From contig NZ_BMIK01000005.1 of assembly GCF_014642075.1 (NCBI RefSeq), positions 186,001 to 250,000 on the forward strand: a DNA stretch of 64,000 nt, in the 5' to 3' direction. Shown in pieces: positions 19,737 to 28,491 of this stretch. The notes beneath the pieces are model-generated. The model worked only from the letters and a program-made list of their open reading frames with translations, searched no databases and had not been told where the DNA came from. The translations under genes were made by a program, and so were the position numbers. Source of the stretch: Parapedobacter defluvii. GTDB lineage: Bacteria > Bacteroidota > Bacteroidia > Sphingobacteriales > Sphingobacteriaceae. The number at the start of each line of letters is the position of its first letter. Position 1 is the first letter of the stretch.

Positions 19737-20945
19737 TCATTGGCCGAGTAGGTGGATCATCTGCAAACAGCACCGACTGTTATGATAGGGGCATTTCCAA
19801 AACCCAGCTTTGTCTTCCCGATCCATGATGCGTCCGTTTTCATCTCTGCCCCAATACCATTCACCTCTTTGCTGGTCAATGAGGTACCCCTTGATGTACT
19901 GCCAAGCCTGTGAAGCGGTTGTCAGGTATCGGCGGTTGCCAGACAGGATGCCGATACGGTAGAAGCCTACTACCGCTTCGGCCTGTACCCACCAATGCTT
20001 CTCGGCAACGAGCTTGTTTGTAGCTGGGTTAAATTCATAGTGCAATGCTCCTGATGTGTCTACCCACTTCGAGCTGGCCGCAGCTAGCCGCAACGACAGA
20101 GTACGAATCGTGTCGGCTATCCGTGTGCCGTTAATCGCGTGGGATGCTTCGCACAGCAGCCATGATGTTTCAATCTCATGTCCAAAAGACCGGAGGGGGG
20201 AGGATTTCGCTTGCCAATGCTCATTAAAAAACAGGATCAGGTGACCTTGCTGATTGACGAAATGTTTTTCGAAAAGTTCGAGTAGCGTCTCGATTCGTTG
20301 TTTTAACGTGTTGTCTGGCCATATAGTGTATAGGTTCGTATAAGCTTCCAATAGATGGAGATGTGTGTTAAGTGTTTTCTTTTCATTGTCGTCTTTCTCA
20401 CTCAATTTTAATTGTGTGGTTGGAGTCCAGTCTCTACTGAATGCTTCGATATATCCTTCCTGATCGGTATCCCAACTATGCTGTTCGATAACATCATAAA
20501 GCTTTTTGGCAATTTCCAATATGCCATCATCGTCCTGTATTTTATAATATTCAGCCAAACCGTAAATGGTAAATGCGAGAGCGTAGATTTGTTTGCGATT
20601 GTCAGCCGCACCTCCATCCGGATATACCGACCAATATACACCACCATATTCCGGGTCGATAAAATGCTGCCGGATATATTGATAAGCGATGTTTGCCATC
20701 TCAAGGTACCGATGGGTGCGGGTGTGATGGTATCCTGCCGAAAAGGCCCATAAAATGCGTGCATACATGACGGAGCCAGCCGTGCTGTTGGGATGTGGTT
20801 TATCGGTATGATCAACCTTCGGATAAAAGCGGAGGCTGGTATCGTCAAAGACTACATCGCTCCAATAGTCCAATATGCGTTTGAGCTCCGATTCAAATTC
20901 AATACTTTTTAAATTGTGCAGCGTTGCGTTGCTCAATACGTTCAT
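19737..20945 (-). CDS. Cellobiose 2-epimerase (AGE family)
   Basis: A 402-residue alpha/alpha-barrel protein of the N-acylglucosamine 2-epimerase fold. Family features include RILDYWSDVVFDD at the start, GGVYWSVYPDGG, NTHLHLLEAYTNLY, SFGHEIETSWLL and KHWWVQAEAVVGFY, which hold the catalytic and substrate-binding His and Trp residues. Cellobiose 2-epimerases convert the reducing-end glucose or mannose of beta-1,4 disaccharides; here mannobiose to mannosyl-glucose is expected. Its start overlaps the end of the GH130 gene by 47 bases, and the next ATG is too far inside, so the two genes are tightly coupled. The predicted site of action is the cytoplasm, with no signal peptide. Confidence 0.92.
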   Translation of the reverse strand: MNVLSNATLHNLKSIEFESELKRILDYWSDVVFDDTSLRFYPKVDHTDKPHPNSTAGSVMYARILWAFSAGYHHTRTHRYLEMANIAYQYIRQHFIDPEYGGVYWSVYPDGGAADNRKQIYALAFTIYGLAEYYKIQDDDGILEIAKKLYDVIEQHSWDTDQEGYIEAFSRDWTPTTQLKLSEKDDNEKKTLNTHLHLLEAYTNLYTIWPDNTLKQRIETLLELFEKHFVNQQGHLILFFNEHWQAKSSPLRSFGHEIETSWLLCEASHAINGTRIADTIRTLSLRLAAASSKWVDTSGALHYEFNPATNKLVAEKHWWVQAEAVVGFYRIGILSGNRRYLTTASQAWQYIKGYLIDQQRGEWYWGRDENGRIMDREDKAGFWKCPYHNSRCCLQMIHLLGQ

Positions 20946-22113
20946 TTTTCTGGGTAAGTTTTTGAATATTTTCTACCGATAGTGCGGAAAAAAACCGATC
21001 TTCAGGTGTGTTTTTCGCATAGTCAATCAACTGTTCTATTGAACTTGTTGCCACGTGCAGGCGTGTATCTGATGACGCGTAATATATAAAAACTTTGCCA
21101 TCGTCATCTGCGACCCAACCGTTGCAGAAAACAACATTGGAAACATCGCCAATGCGCTCATCGCCCTCCGGTGCCAGGAAATATCCTGCGGGCTTATGGA
21201 TGATTTTGGAGACGTCGTCGAGGGCAGTCATAAATAGATAGAGTACATACCGTAGTCCGGCAGCCGTATGGCGTACACCGTGCGCCAAATGTAGCCAGCC
21301 TTCCGGGGTTTTCAACGGGGAAGGCCCCTGACCGTTCTTGGCTTCGTATACGGTATGGTATTTCTTCGCATCTATGATATGTTCATGACACACGACCGCA
21401 TTTTTCATGCTCCCGGTCAGTGCGAACGCAATCCCGCCTCCTTTGCCAGCTTCGATGAAGCCGTCCTGCGGTCGGGTGTACAGTGCATATTTTCCATCGA
21501 CAAATTCGGGATGCAGCACTACATTACGTTGTTGCGGCGAGTTCGTTTTTAGATCGGGGAGACGTTCCCAATGTTCCATATCGCGGGTGCGGATGATTCC
21601 GCATTGCGCAATGGCAGCAGATTGGTCAGATTCAGGTGCACTGGTATCGCGGCGTTCGGTACAGAAAAGGCCGTAAACCCATCCATCCTCATGTTGAGTA
21701 AGTCGGATATCATACACATTGGTATCCGGGTCTTCGAGTTGAGGGATACTTACCGGATACTTGCGGAACCGGAAATGATCAATACCATCGGGACTTTCTG
21801 CAATGCCAAAGAAGGATTTCCGGTCGGTTGCTTCTACGCGGACCATCAGCAGGTATTTATCCTGCCATTTGATGGCTCCAGCATTGAATGTGGCATTGAT
21901 GCCAATGCGTTGCATCAGGAAAGGATTGGCAAACCGATCAAAATCATACTGCCATTCCAACGGTGCATGCGCAGCGGTAAGGACCGGATAACGAAACCGC
22001 GTAAATACACCATTGTCTGGCCATATAGCCTCGTTTTTCCTATTAATCAGTTCCCCATGCATCTTGATGAGGGCTGCCTTTTTTGCTTCGAAATCAGTTA
22101 CAGACAAAGACAC
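20899..22113 (-). CDS. GH130 4-O-beta-D-mannosyl-D-glucose phosphorylase
   Basis: A 404-residue five-bladed beta-propeller enzyme. TAAHAPLEWQYD, ERIG-like QRIGINATFNAGAIKW, catalytic Asp135 in NVYDIRLT, QRNVVLHPEFVDGKYALYTRP and YYASSDTRLHVATS are all characteristic of GH130 subfamily 1, whose Bacteroides fragilis member phosphorolyses mannosyl-glucose to mannose-1-phosphate and glucose. It has no signal peptide and would act in the cytoplasm after the epimerase made mannosyl-glucose. It lies 19 bases after the symporter gene and overlaps the epimerase gene, the classic mannan pair. Confidence 0.94.
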   Translation of the reverse strand: MSLSVTDFEAKKAALIKMHGELINRKNEAIWPDNGVFTRFRYPVLTAAHAPLEWQYDFDRFANPFLMQRIGINATFNAGAIKWQDKYLLMVRVEATDRKSFFGIAESPDGIDHFRFRKYPVSIPQLEDPDTNVYDIRLTQHEDGWVYGLFCTERRDTSAPESDQSAAIAQCGIIRTRDMEHWERLPDLKTNSPQQRNVVLHPEFVDGKYALYTRPQDGFIEAGKGGGIAFALTGSMKNAVVCHEHIIDAKKYHTVYEAKNGQGPSPLKTPEGWLHLAHGVRHTAAGLRYVLYLFMTALDDVSKIIHKPAGYFLAPEGDERIGDVSNVVFCNGWVADDDGKVFIYYASSDTRLHVATSSIEQLIDYAKNTPEDRFFSALSVENIQKLTQKNERIEQRNAAQFKKY

Positions 22114-22132
22114 AATTGTTATTTTGAACTAG

Positions 22133-23959
22133 TTAATTTTCCAGTTTATTCCACCATGTTTTCTTTAGGGTTATGGCCACCGTAGCTAACAGAACGATGG
22201 TGACTAGGAGCTCTGCTTTCATCATCAGTACCAAATACATCGGCAAAATGGTGAGGCACAATTGCCCGATGATTCCGAGCACGACGTTAAACATGTCCCT
22301 GCCAAAATTTTGGTTGGGAATGAAGGTTGGGTCATCGGCAGCAACCATAAGCCGGATGGGCTTCCAAACCCCCCAGGGTTTTACCGTACGGTAAAATTCC
22401 TTAAGCACTTCGGTGTCGGTAGGTTTGGTGCATAGCGACCCTACGATGGACCCAGCCAGCGACAATACAAAAAGTAAGGGGAAATAATATAGATCCAAGA
22501 AATCAAATAACAAGGGAAACACCAATGCCGGCACGATGCCCGCTAGCATTCCCCAAAAGAAGCCCGATGCATTGAACCGCCACCAATACCATTTCAGCAT
22601 ATTAGCTGCGATGTATCCGCCATACAATGCGGATACAATCCATTGCAGTATGCTGTTTACGTCTTCCGCAAAAAAGCCGAGGGAAATGCCGATAACAGCG
22701 ATGGCAATGCCAGCGATGTAATTGGTATTACGGATGGCCGTGTTTGATGCGTTGGGCTTTATGTATTTCAGATAGATATCGTTCGTGAAATAGGCTTGTG
22801 CAGCATTCAATGTGCCTGCAAAAGTTCCCATGAAAGCCGCCATCAGGCCGGCAAGTAACAGTCCCATTAATCCTACGGGTACAAACTGGAGGATAGCCGA
22901 AGGTAAAATCCGTTCGAAATCGACGCCGTTGGCCGATTGCAAATTGAGCTGATCGTAATACAAAAGACCCAGCACCGCGAAACCGATGACCATGGCGTAA
23001 CGGATGGGCAGTAATACCACCGAGACTAAACCGCTCATCTTTGCGGCGTCTTTTGGAGATTTCGTAGACAGGATTTTTTGCATGTCATAATTAGGTGCCG
23101 GACCGGCAAGGCTTGCAAAAACCCCTTTGAAGAGCATCATCATGAAAAAGATGGTAAACAGATCGAATCCATCGCTTCGGATTTTGCTGTTCACTTCATC
23201 AATAATGCCTGCCCAATTTAAGTCGTCCAGCGTCCATCCAAAAAATGGCGAAAGCCATCCTTCGGGGACAAGCAGCGGTTTGAGGGCCAAGTGATGCGCG
23301 GCAATCACAGCGATGACAATAGCAGCGGCAGACATGATTGTGTATTTGACAGCATCTCCAATCACGATACTGGTCATACCACCGAGAATGGAATAAAACA
23401 TTGTGAACAGGCAGAAAACCACGCCATAAAAATGCGGAACATACGCCGGCCCGATGGTGAAAGGGAGGTACGGTCTGATGCTACTCCACGGAATGAAGAT
23501 TTCAACAAACTTACCTAATCCAATGAAACCGTAGGCGAGGAAACCGAAGCAACTGATCAGTGCGAATATGACCACGATCGTATGTGATGCCAGCATGCCC
23601 TGCCCTTTGGTTCCAAAGCGTGTCCCCAACCATTCAGCACCCGTCGTAACGTTGCTGCGGCGTAACCATACCGATAAGTACATCATCAGGAAAATCTGGT
23701 TGAATACCGGCCACAGCCACGGTATCCAAATACTTTTCAGGCCATATACAAATGCCAGTGTGACCATCCACATCGTTCCGGATATATCAAACATATCCGA
23801 CGCATTGGACATGCCTAACATGTACCACGGTAGTTTTTTACCGCCTAATAAATAGGATTCTTTATCACGCTGTGCACGCTTTTTTAGCACGACGCCCAGT
23901 ATAATCATGGCAGCCAAATAGAGCAGGATGATGATAATATCGATGGGTTGGAGCAGCAT
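22133..23959 (-). CDS. Sodium:solute symporter (SSS family), probable manno-oligosaccharide importer
   Basis: A 608-residue inner-membrane protein with about 13-14 hydrophobic helices. The SSS core includes SYLLGGKKLPWYMLGMSNASDMFD near the N-terminus, YSILGGMTSIVIGDAVKY, and GLLLAGLMAAFMGTFAGTLNAAQ. Residues in the first two stretches match the sodium-site and sugar-site helices of the family. Its place in an operon with GH26, GH130 and epimerase suggests it moves mannobiose or related oligosaccharides from periplasm to cytoplasm. The substrate is inferred from context only. Confidence 0.9.
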   Translation of the reverse strand: MLLQPIDIIIILLYLAAMIILGVVLKKRAQRDKESYLLGGKKLPWYMLGMSNASDMFDISGTMWMVTLAFVYGLKSIWIPWLWPVFNQIFLMMYLSVWLRRSNVTTGAEWLGTRFGTKGQGMLASHTIVVIFALISCFGFLAYGFIGLGKFVEIFIPWSSIRPYLPFTIGPAYVPHFYGVVFCLFTMFYSILGGMTSIVIGDAVKYTIMSAAAIVIAVIAAHHLALKPLLVPEGWLSPFFGWTLDDLNWAGIIDEVNSKIRSDGFDLFTIFFMMMLFKGVFASLAGPAPNYDMQKILSTKSPKDAAKMSGLVSVVLLPIRYAMVIGFAVLGLLYYDQLNLQSANGVDFERILPSAILQFVPVGLMGLLLAGLMAAFMGTFAGTLNAAQAYFTNDIYLKYIKPNASNTAIRNTNYIAGIAIAVIGISLGFFAEDVNSILQWIVSALYGGYIAANMLKWYWWRFNASGFFWGMLAGIVPALVFPLLFDFLDLYYFPLLFVLSLAGSIVGSLCTKPTDTEVLKEFYRTVKPWGVWKPIRLMVAADDPTFIPNQNFGRDMFNVVLGIIGQLCLTILPMYLVLMMKAELLVTIVLLATVAITLKKTWWNKLEN

Positions 23960-23965
23960 ATGCGA

Positions 23966-25069
23966 TCAGTGGGTGGATGGTTGATAAATATGAAGGGAGC
24001 CGAGTCCGTCTTCAAACCGTACCTTGGGCATCCGGTAGAATTTCCGGAAATCGGCGGCGGCGGGATGTGATGGGTAAGGCACATAGTAATGATTGGGCCG
24101 ATTGATGGCATTGCGCCACAATAGTACCCATGCAATAGGGTAGTCCTTAATAGTGGGGTAAAGTACCTGCGTAAACCAGTTCGGATTGGGAATCTGTTCG
24201 TATCCGGTTTCGGTAATGGCGGGAACTTTATCCAGCTCTTTGGCAACCTTCGTGAGGATACCTAAACTCGTTGACATCCGCTCAATATATGCTGCTTCGT
24301 CACCCATGCAATAATCGTCAAATCCAACAATGTCTACATAGTTGTTGCCGGGATAACGCGCTAGGTAATCTGCTTCGGACGTTATTGTGCTGCTGGAATA
24401 GGCGATAAGTAGATTCGCTAATCCATTTTTGTTTCGGAGATAGTCTATGGTGTATTGCCATAATGCCACATATTCTTCCGGTGTGCAGAATGCTTCGCCC
24501 CACCAAAACCAGCTTCCCGTATGTTCGTGGAACGGACGGAAAATAACGGGTACTTCAATCCCTTCTTCCGTTTTCAGGCTTTTGAAAAAAGCAACCAACT
24601 GGTTGAGGTACTCATTATAGGTATTATGGTGTATTCCATCTGGCAGGATTTCTTTCACACTGTGGCGGGTGGTATCCCATGCACTTTGTCCGTTTACCGG
24701 ATTGGTGGTATGCCAACTGATGGTATTGATGCCACCACGTTTGTAGGCTTCTATAATACGGGTACGCATCAGGTCGAACGATACATTGTCTAAATTGGCC
24801 GGCTTGCCGATTTCCAGGTGTCCCACGTCCCAGCCGTACACGGCCGGATATGCACCGGTTGTGCTTCTTACATCGGATTTACCCGGTTCGGCTGACCAGT
24901 TAACGCCGTAAGCTACAGCGTCTTGATGCCCCAATAGCAAGTATCTGCCACTTATTGACTTCAGGGTGCCCAATAAAGCCGCTGTTTCGGGTGATAAATG
25001 TGCGATGGCGGAACCCATTGCGAGGTAAAAGGTGACAAGTGAAAAACCAGCTTGTTTAATTATGTGCAT
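23966..25069 (-). CDS. Glycoside hydrolase family 26 beta-mannanase, exported
   Basis: A 367-residue GH26 enzyme with a hydrophobic N-terminal signal (residues 1-23, AMGSAIA) and no lipobox, so it is probably periplasmic or secreted. Acid/base Glu182 (FRPFHEHTG) and nucleophile Glu287 (AITETG) are present, as is SWFWWGE. It differs clearly from the lipoprotein GH26 at 11017-12234. It leads the operon with the symporter (six bases away), GH130 and epimerase, and could trim imported oligosaccharides to mannobiose before transport. Exo- or endo-action cannot be told from sequence. Confidence 0.92.
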   Translation of the reverse strand: MHIIKQAGFSLVTFYLAMGSAIAHLSPETAALLGTLKSISGRYLLLGHQDAVAYGVNWSAEPGKSDVRSTTGAYPAVYGWDVGHLEIGKPANLDNVSFDLMRTRIIEAYKRGGINTISWHTTNPVNGQSAWDTTRHSVKEILPDGIHHNTYNEYLNQLVAFFKSLKTEEGIEVPVIFRPFHEHTGSWFWWGEAFCTPEEYVALWQYTIDYLRNKNGLANLLIAYSSSTITSEADYLARYPGNNYVDIVGFDDYCMGDEAAYIERMSTSLGILTKVAKELDKVPAITETGYEQIPNPNWFTQVLYPTIKDYPIAWVLLWRNAINRPNHYYVPYPSHPAAADFRKFYRMPKVRFEDGLGSLHIYQPSTH

Positions 25070-25098
25070 AGCAGGTCAATAATTGGTTATTACAAAAG

Positions 25099-25106
25099 CA
25101 AACATA
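25099..25106 (-). promoter_or_regulatory. Putative -7 element (TATGTTTG) for the GH26-symporter operon
   Basis: On the minus strand TATGTTTG matches TAnnTTTG exactly, 29 bases before the GH26 start codon, the same distance as at the SusC gene. The -33 region reads TTTC rather than TTG. It lies in the 200-base divergent region shared with the AraC gene. Confidence 0.5.
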
Positions 25107-25269
25107 CGGGATGTATGGAGCTCGAAAATAATACTTTTTTAGCGTTTTATAATAAAGTTCTTGCAATCGGTTAGTGTGGTATAGCAAAGGGCTAAGATCT
25201 GATAGTTTTGTGCCAGCGGATGGCATTTTTACATAACACCTTTTTATTTATTTTTGTGACACCAATTAT

Positions 25270-26157
25270 ATGCAGAATATCATGGCCCAAAAAATCACCA
25301 GGGAAGTAACGCCGCTTACGGAAAGTGACTGTTTTACACTGTTTTGGCGGGTGAAGGAACATTTTGATTTTCCATTACATTTTCACGACGAATATGAGCT
25401 CAACCTCATCCTCAATGCAAAGGGTGCACGACGTATCGTGGGCGACCATGTATCCCCTATCGACGACGTGGAACTGGTATTGGTTGGGTCAAATCTCTAT
25501 CACGGCTGGTTTGATGATGCTTGCGAAAGCCGGGAAATAACGGAGGTGACCATCCAATTCCATCGTAATCTGTTCAGTGAGGACTTTCTTCACAAAAATC
25601 AGTTGAACTTTATCCGCAAGATGTTTGATAAATCGCAACAGGGTATTCTGTTTAGCCGTGAAACCACTCTTTCGCTTAGGGATCGGTTGATTGGGCTTAA
25701 AGCCAAGACCGGCTTCGATTCGGTGTTGGAATTGATGGCGATTCTCCACCGGCTCTCGCAGTCCGAAGGTATTCGGATACTGAGCAGTGCGGGGTTTGAT
25801 GGCGACCATGCACGATCGAACAGCCGGCGTATCGTAAAGGTTTTTGAATACTTGAATGAACATTACAGCGAGCCGGTAACGCTGGCGGATATGGCTGCTT
25901 CTGTCAATATGCACGAAGCTTCATTCAGCAGGTTTGTCAAAAAAAGTACAGGAAAAACGTTTATCGATAGCCTGAATGAAATCCGGCTTGGCCATGCTAC
26001 GCGATTATTGATTGATACGAACCAAACGATTGCGGAAATCGCATATGGCTGTGGATTTAACAATATTTCAAATTTCAACAGAATATTCAAGCAGAAGAAA
26101 AATTGTACCCCACGGGAATTCCGTGGAAACTTTTCGGGTGCGAGGATCTATATCTGA
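25270..26157 (+). CDS. AraC family transcriptional regulator
   Basis: A 295-residue regulator with an N-terminal cupin-like sensor (about residues 15-130; HFDFPLHFHDEYELN) and a C-terminal double helix-turn-helix (about 195-290; VTLADMAASVNMHEASFSRFVKKSTGKTF and IAEIAYGCGFNNISNFNRIFKQ). It is transcribed away from the mannan operons, with a 200-base shared control region, and is the obvious local regulator of them; there is no SusR or hybrid two-component protein nearby. A second in-frame ATG four codons in (25282) is an equally good start. A TATTTTTG word at 25249-25256 may be its -7 element. Confidence 0.9.
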   Translation: MQNIMAQKITREVTPLTESDCFTLFWRVKEHFDFPLHFHDEYELNLILNAKGARRIVGDHVSPIDDVELVLVGSNLYHGWFDDACESREITEVTIQFHRNLFSEDFLHKNQLNFIRKMFDKSQQGILFSRETTLSLRDRLIGLKAKTGFDSVLELMAILHRLSQSEGIRILSSAGFDGDHARSNSRRIVKVFEYLNEHYSEPVTLADMAASVNMHEASFSRFVKKSTGKTFIDSLNEIRLGHATRLLIDTNQTIAEIAYGCGFNNISNFNRIFKQKKNCTPREFRGNFSGARIYI

Positions 26158-26160
26158 GTG

Positions 26161-26201
26161 CGAAGTTGTAGGTACAAATTACGAAGTTGGGATACGAAGT
26201 T
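26161..26201 (+). repeat. Three close copies of CGAAGTT downstream of the AraC gene
   Basis: CGAAGTT occurs at 26161, 26182 and 26195, partly as TACGAAGTTnGGGA-like units, just after the AraC stop codon. It looks like another degenerate intergenic repeat tract; no coding or clear hairpin is seen. Confidence 0.4.
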
Positions 26202-26331
26202 CGGAATGCAGACGATATTGATATGTGGATGGTTGCTGATGCTTATTGTCGCTGATCCGTGTAAATCCGCTGAATCCGATTACCTGTGTTTATATAAGAG
26301 TTTCGTATTATTGTCATAATGTAGACCGCAG

Positions 26332-26364
26332 TTTGTAACTAACCGATGTAAATCGATACTTTTG
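26332..26364 (+). promoter_or_regulatory. Promoter of the two-component/hem operon (TTTG-N21-TACTTTTG)
   Basis: TTTG at 26332-26335 and TACTTTTG at 26357-26364 are spaced 21 bases apart, matching the Bacteroidetes -33/-7 consensus. The predicted transcription start lies just downstream, which rules out an ATG at 26362 as the kinase start. Confidence 0.65.
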
Positions 26365-26388
26365 TGGTTGCTTTTCAGGAGTTTTGGT

Positions 26389-27270
26389 ATGCGAAAGCCG
26401 TTGGTGCTATTTTATTTCTTGGTATTTTATGCTACTGCGCAATTGGCGTGGTGGGGGGTGTTACTTATTGAAAACCAGCCCGACCGGAAAATTATGATTA
26501 TCGGGGAGGGGATTTTTTTCATGCTCATATTCGTGGTGGGCGCGTTGAAATTGAAAAAAGCGTTTGTGCGTGAGCATAAAATACAGCAACAGCAACAAAA
26601 TTTTCTGTTGGCGGTTACCCATGAACTGAAATCTCCACTTGCATCCATCAAGTTAGCCATTCAAACCATTCTAAAACGGGACCTCAGTAAGGAGCAGCGT
26701 GATCAATTTTTGTCTAACTCGCTGAAGGATATTGAGCGTTTAGATGACTTGGTTGGTAATGTGCTGATTGCTACTAAGCTGGAGAATCTGCGTTATAATT
26801 TCCCCAAAGAACAAATCGACCTGACGGAACTTGTGAAGAGCGTGGCAGGTAGATTGCAAATCCACTCCTGTACATCACAGGTGATCAAAACTGAATTGCA
26901 ACCCAATATCCAAATCGAAGGCGATCGGTTCGCTATTACCAATGTGGTGAATAATTTGATTGAAAATGCGGTCAAGTATTCCCCACCTTGTGCGCATGTA
27001 GTGGTTAAGCTTGCAGCCCAGGACGATAATGTATTGTTCAGTGTGGCCGACCATGGTATCGGTATTGCGGACAATGAAAAGAAACTTATCTTTAACAAGT
27101 TTTATCGGGTAGGAAATGAAGATACCCGTAAAACCAAAGGTACCGGATTGGGGTTATACATTGTGAAAACAGTCTTGGAAAGACACCGCGCACAGATAAG
27201 TGTGAAGGATAATACGCCCTCCGGAAGCATTTTTGAAGTCATATTTAATAACCATTATGCAACAAACTAA
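26389..27270 (+). CDS. Sensor histidine kinase
   Basis: A 293-residue membrane kinase with two N-terminal hydrophobic helices (about residues 5-27 and 37-58), no large sensor domain, a short linker and a HisKA domain with phospho-acceptor His78 (VTHELKSPLAS). The HATPase domain shows the N box (NNLIENAVKYSP), G1 (DHGIGI) and G2 (GTGLGLYI). The start at 26389 is preceded by AGGAG at 26377-26381, seven bases upstream, and lies downstream of the promoter. The stop overlaps the response regulator start. The signal sensed is unknown. Confidence 0.92.
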   Translation: MRKPLVLFYFLVFYATAQLAWWGVLLIENQPDRKIMIIGEGIFFMLIFVVGALKLKKAFVREHKIQQQQQNFLLAVTHELKSPLASIKLAIQTILKRDLSKEQRDQFLSNSLKDIERLDDLVGNVLIATKLENLRYNFPKEQIDLTELVKSVAGRLQIHSCTSQVIKTELQPNIQIEGDRFAITNVVNNLIENAVKYSPPCAHVVVKLAAQDDNVLFSVADHGIGIADNEKKLIFNKFYRVGNEDTRKTKGTGLGLYIVKTVLERHRAQISVKDNTPSGSIFEVIFNNHYATN

Positions 27271-27970
27271 ACAGCGCATTTTGCTGGTAGAAGATGAGGA
27301 ACATTTGCTGGATGCCATTAAACTTAACCTAGAGTTGGAGGGATACCGGGTGTCCACAGCCACCGATGGAAAAAAGGCATTGAAAATATTTAAAGAAGAA
27401 CGGTTTAACCTGGTTATTCTGGACGTAATGATTCCCGAGATCGATGGATTTCAGGTAGCCGAGACCATACGTTTGCAAAACACGGAAGTACCCATTATGT
27501 TCCTGACGGCTAAAAACAGCAGCGAAGACCGTATTACGGGACTGAAGAAAGGGGCAGATGACTATCTGGTAAAGCCTTTTAATCTGGAGGAGTTGATTCT
27601 CCGTGTGGGAATTCTTGTGCGCCGGGGCATGAAAGGGGATGAATTAAAAGAATTGAATTCATACACCATCGGTGATAAAACCATTTACTTCAACTCGTTT
27701 GAGCTGCATCACGCTGATGGAACAGTGACATCACTCACCAAAAAGGAGACTATGTTGCTTAAGTTATTGATTGAACGACGCAATGAGGCGGTCTCGCGCG
27801 AACAGATATTGGAAACGGTTTGGAATTACGATGTGTATCCGTCCACCCGTACCATCGATAATTTTATTCTTACATTCAGGAAATATTTTGAGCCGGATCA
27901 GAAACACCCGGTATATTTCCATTCTATCCGCGGCGTAGGCTATAAATTTACCGACAATCCGCAGAGCTAA
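27257..27970 (+). CDS. OmpR-family response regulator
   Basis: A receiver domain with phospho-acceptor Asp56 (LVILDVMIP), Thr84 and Lys106 (VKPF), followed by a winged-helix DNA-binding domain (about 140-235; STRTIDNFILTFRKYF and SIRGVGYKF). The ATG at 27257 gives a receiver starting right at its first strand and overlaps the kinase gene by 14 bases; an upstream ATG at 27233 would add eight residues. It is the cognate regulator of the kinase. It is followed by a small membrane protein gene with an overlapping stop/start. Confidence 0.93.
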   Translation: MQQTKQRILLVEDEEHLLDAIKLNLELEGYRVSTATDGKKALKIFKEERFNLVILDVMIPEIDGFQVAETIRLQNTEVPIMFLTAKNSSEDRITGLKKGADDYLVKPFNLEELILRVGILVRRGMKGDELKELNSYTIGDKTIYFNSFELHHADGTVTSLTKKETMLLKLLIERRNEAVSREQILETVWNYDVYPSTRTIDNFILTFRKYFEPDQKHPVYFHSIRGVGYKFTDNPQS

Positions 27971-28491
27971 TGATGACCTCAAGGGTGCGTGCATTGGTGT
28001 TGGTGATATCCTTTCTTTTTTTGGCTTGGACGGTATACGCCCGTGCCTACCAATTATCGGGGATGATCATCGGGTTTATGGCGTACCTTACATGGAGCCA
28101 TTACCGTGAGGGAACCGTGTTTATTGCTACGCAGGCTTTTCAGAAGCAGGATTTTGAACGAGCAAGATACCTGCTTGCAGATATCAAGAAACCTGAATCG
28201 CTTCGTAAAGGAAGGCGTAATTATTACGAATTTATGATGGGAAACCTTGCGCTCAAAGCGGAGGATTATGACGAGGCGGAACGACATTTTCAGTTAGCTT
28301 CTCGTTTGCCATTTCGGCGGCCCAATGATAAGGCCATTATTTTGGTAAATCTTGCCAACATTAACCTTCGGCGAAAAAATTACGAGCGTGTGAAAGCCTA
28401 CGTCGAAGTGGCTCGTAAATTGGAGGTGACCTCGCGGGTAGCACACATTATTAATAAAATCGAAAACGAGATACCTAAAGATCAATCGTGA
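27970..28491 (+). CDS. Small membrane-anchored TPR-like protein
   Basis: A 173-residue protein with two N-terminal hydrophobic segments (about residues 8-22 and 28-42) and helical pairs that resemble tetratricopeptide repeats (FERARYLLADI, YDEAERHFQLASRLP, KAIILVNLANINLRRKNYERVKAYVEVARKL). Such folds mediate protein contacts. Its start overlaps the response regulator stop (TAATG) and its stop overlaps hemE (GTGA), so it is part of one operon. The function is not known. Confidence 0.72.
   Translation: MMTSRVRALVLVISFLFLAWTVYARAYQLSGMIIGFMAYLTWSHYREGTVFIATQAFQKQDFERARYLLADIKKPESLRKGRRNYYEFMMGNLALKAEDYDEAERHFQLASRLPFRRPNDKAIILVNLANINLRRKNYERVKAYVEVARKLEVTSRVAHIINKIENEIPKDQS

Noticed and set aside
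26362..26388. Upstream ATG for the histidine kinase
   Set aside because: It lies within the promoter -7 element, whereas the ATG at 26389 has AGGAG at the right distance.
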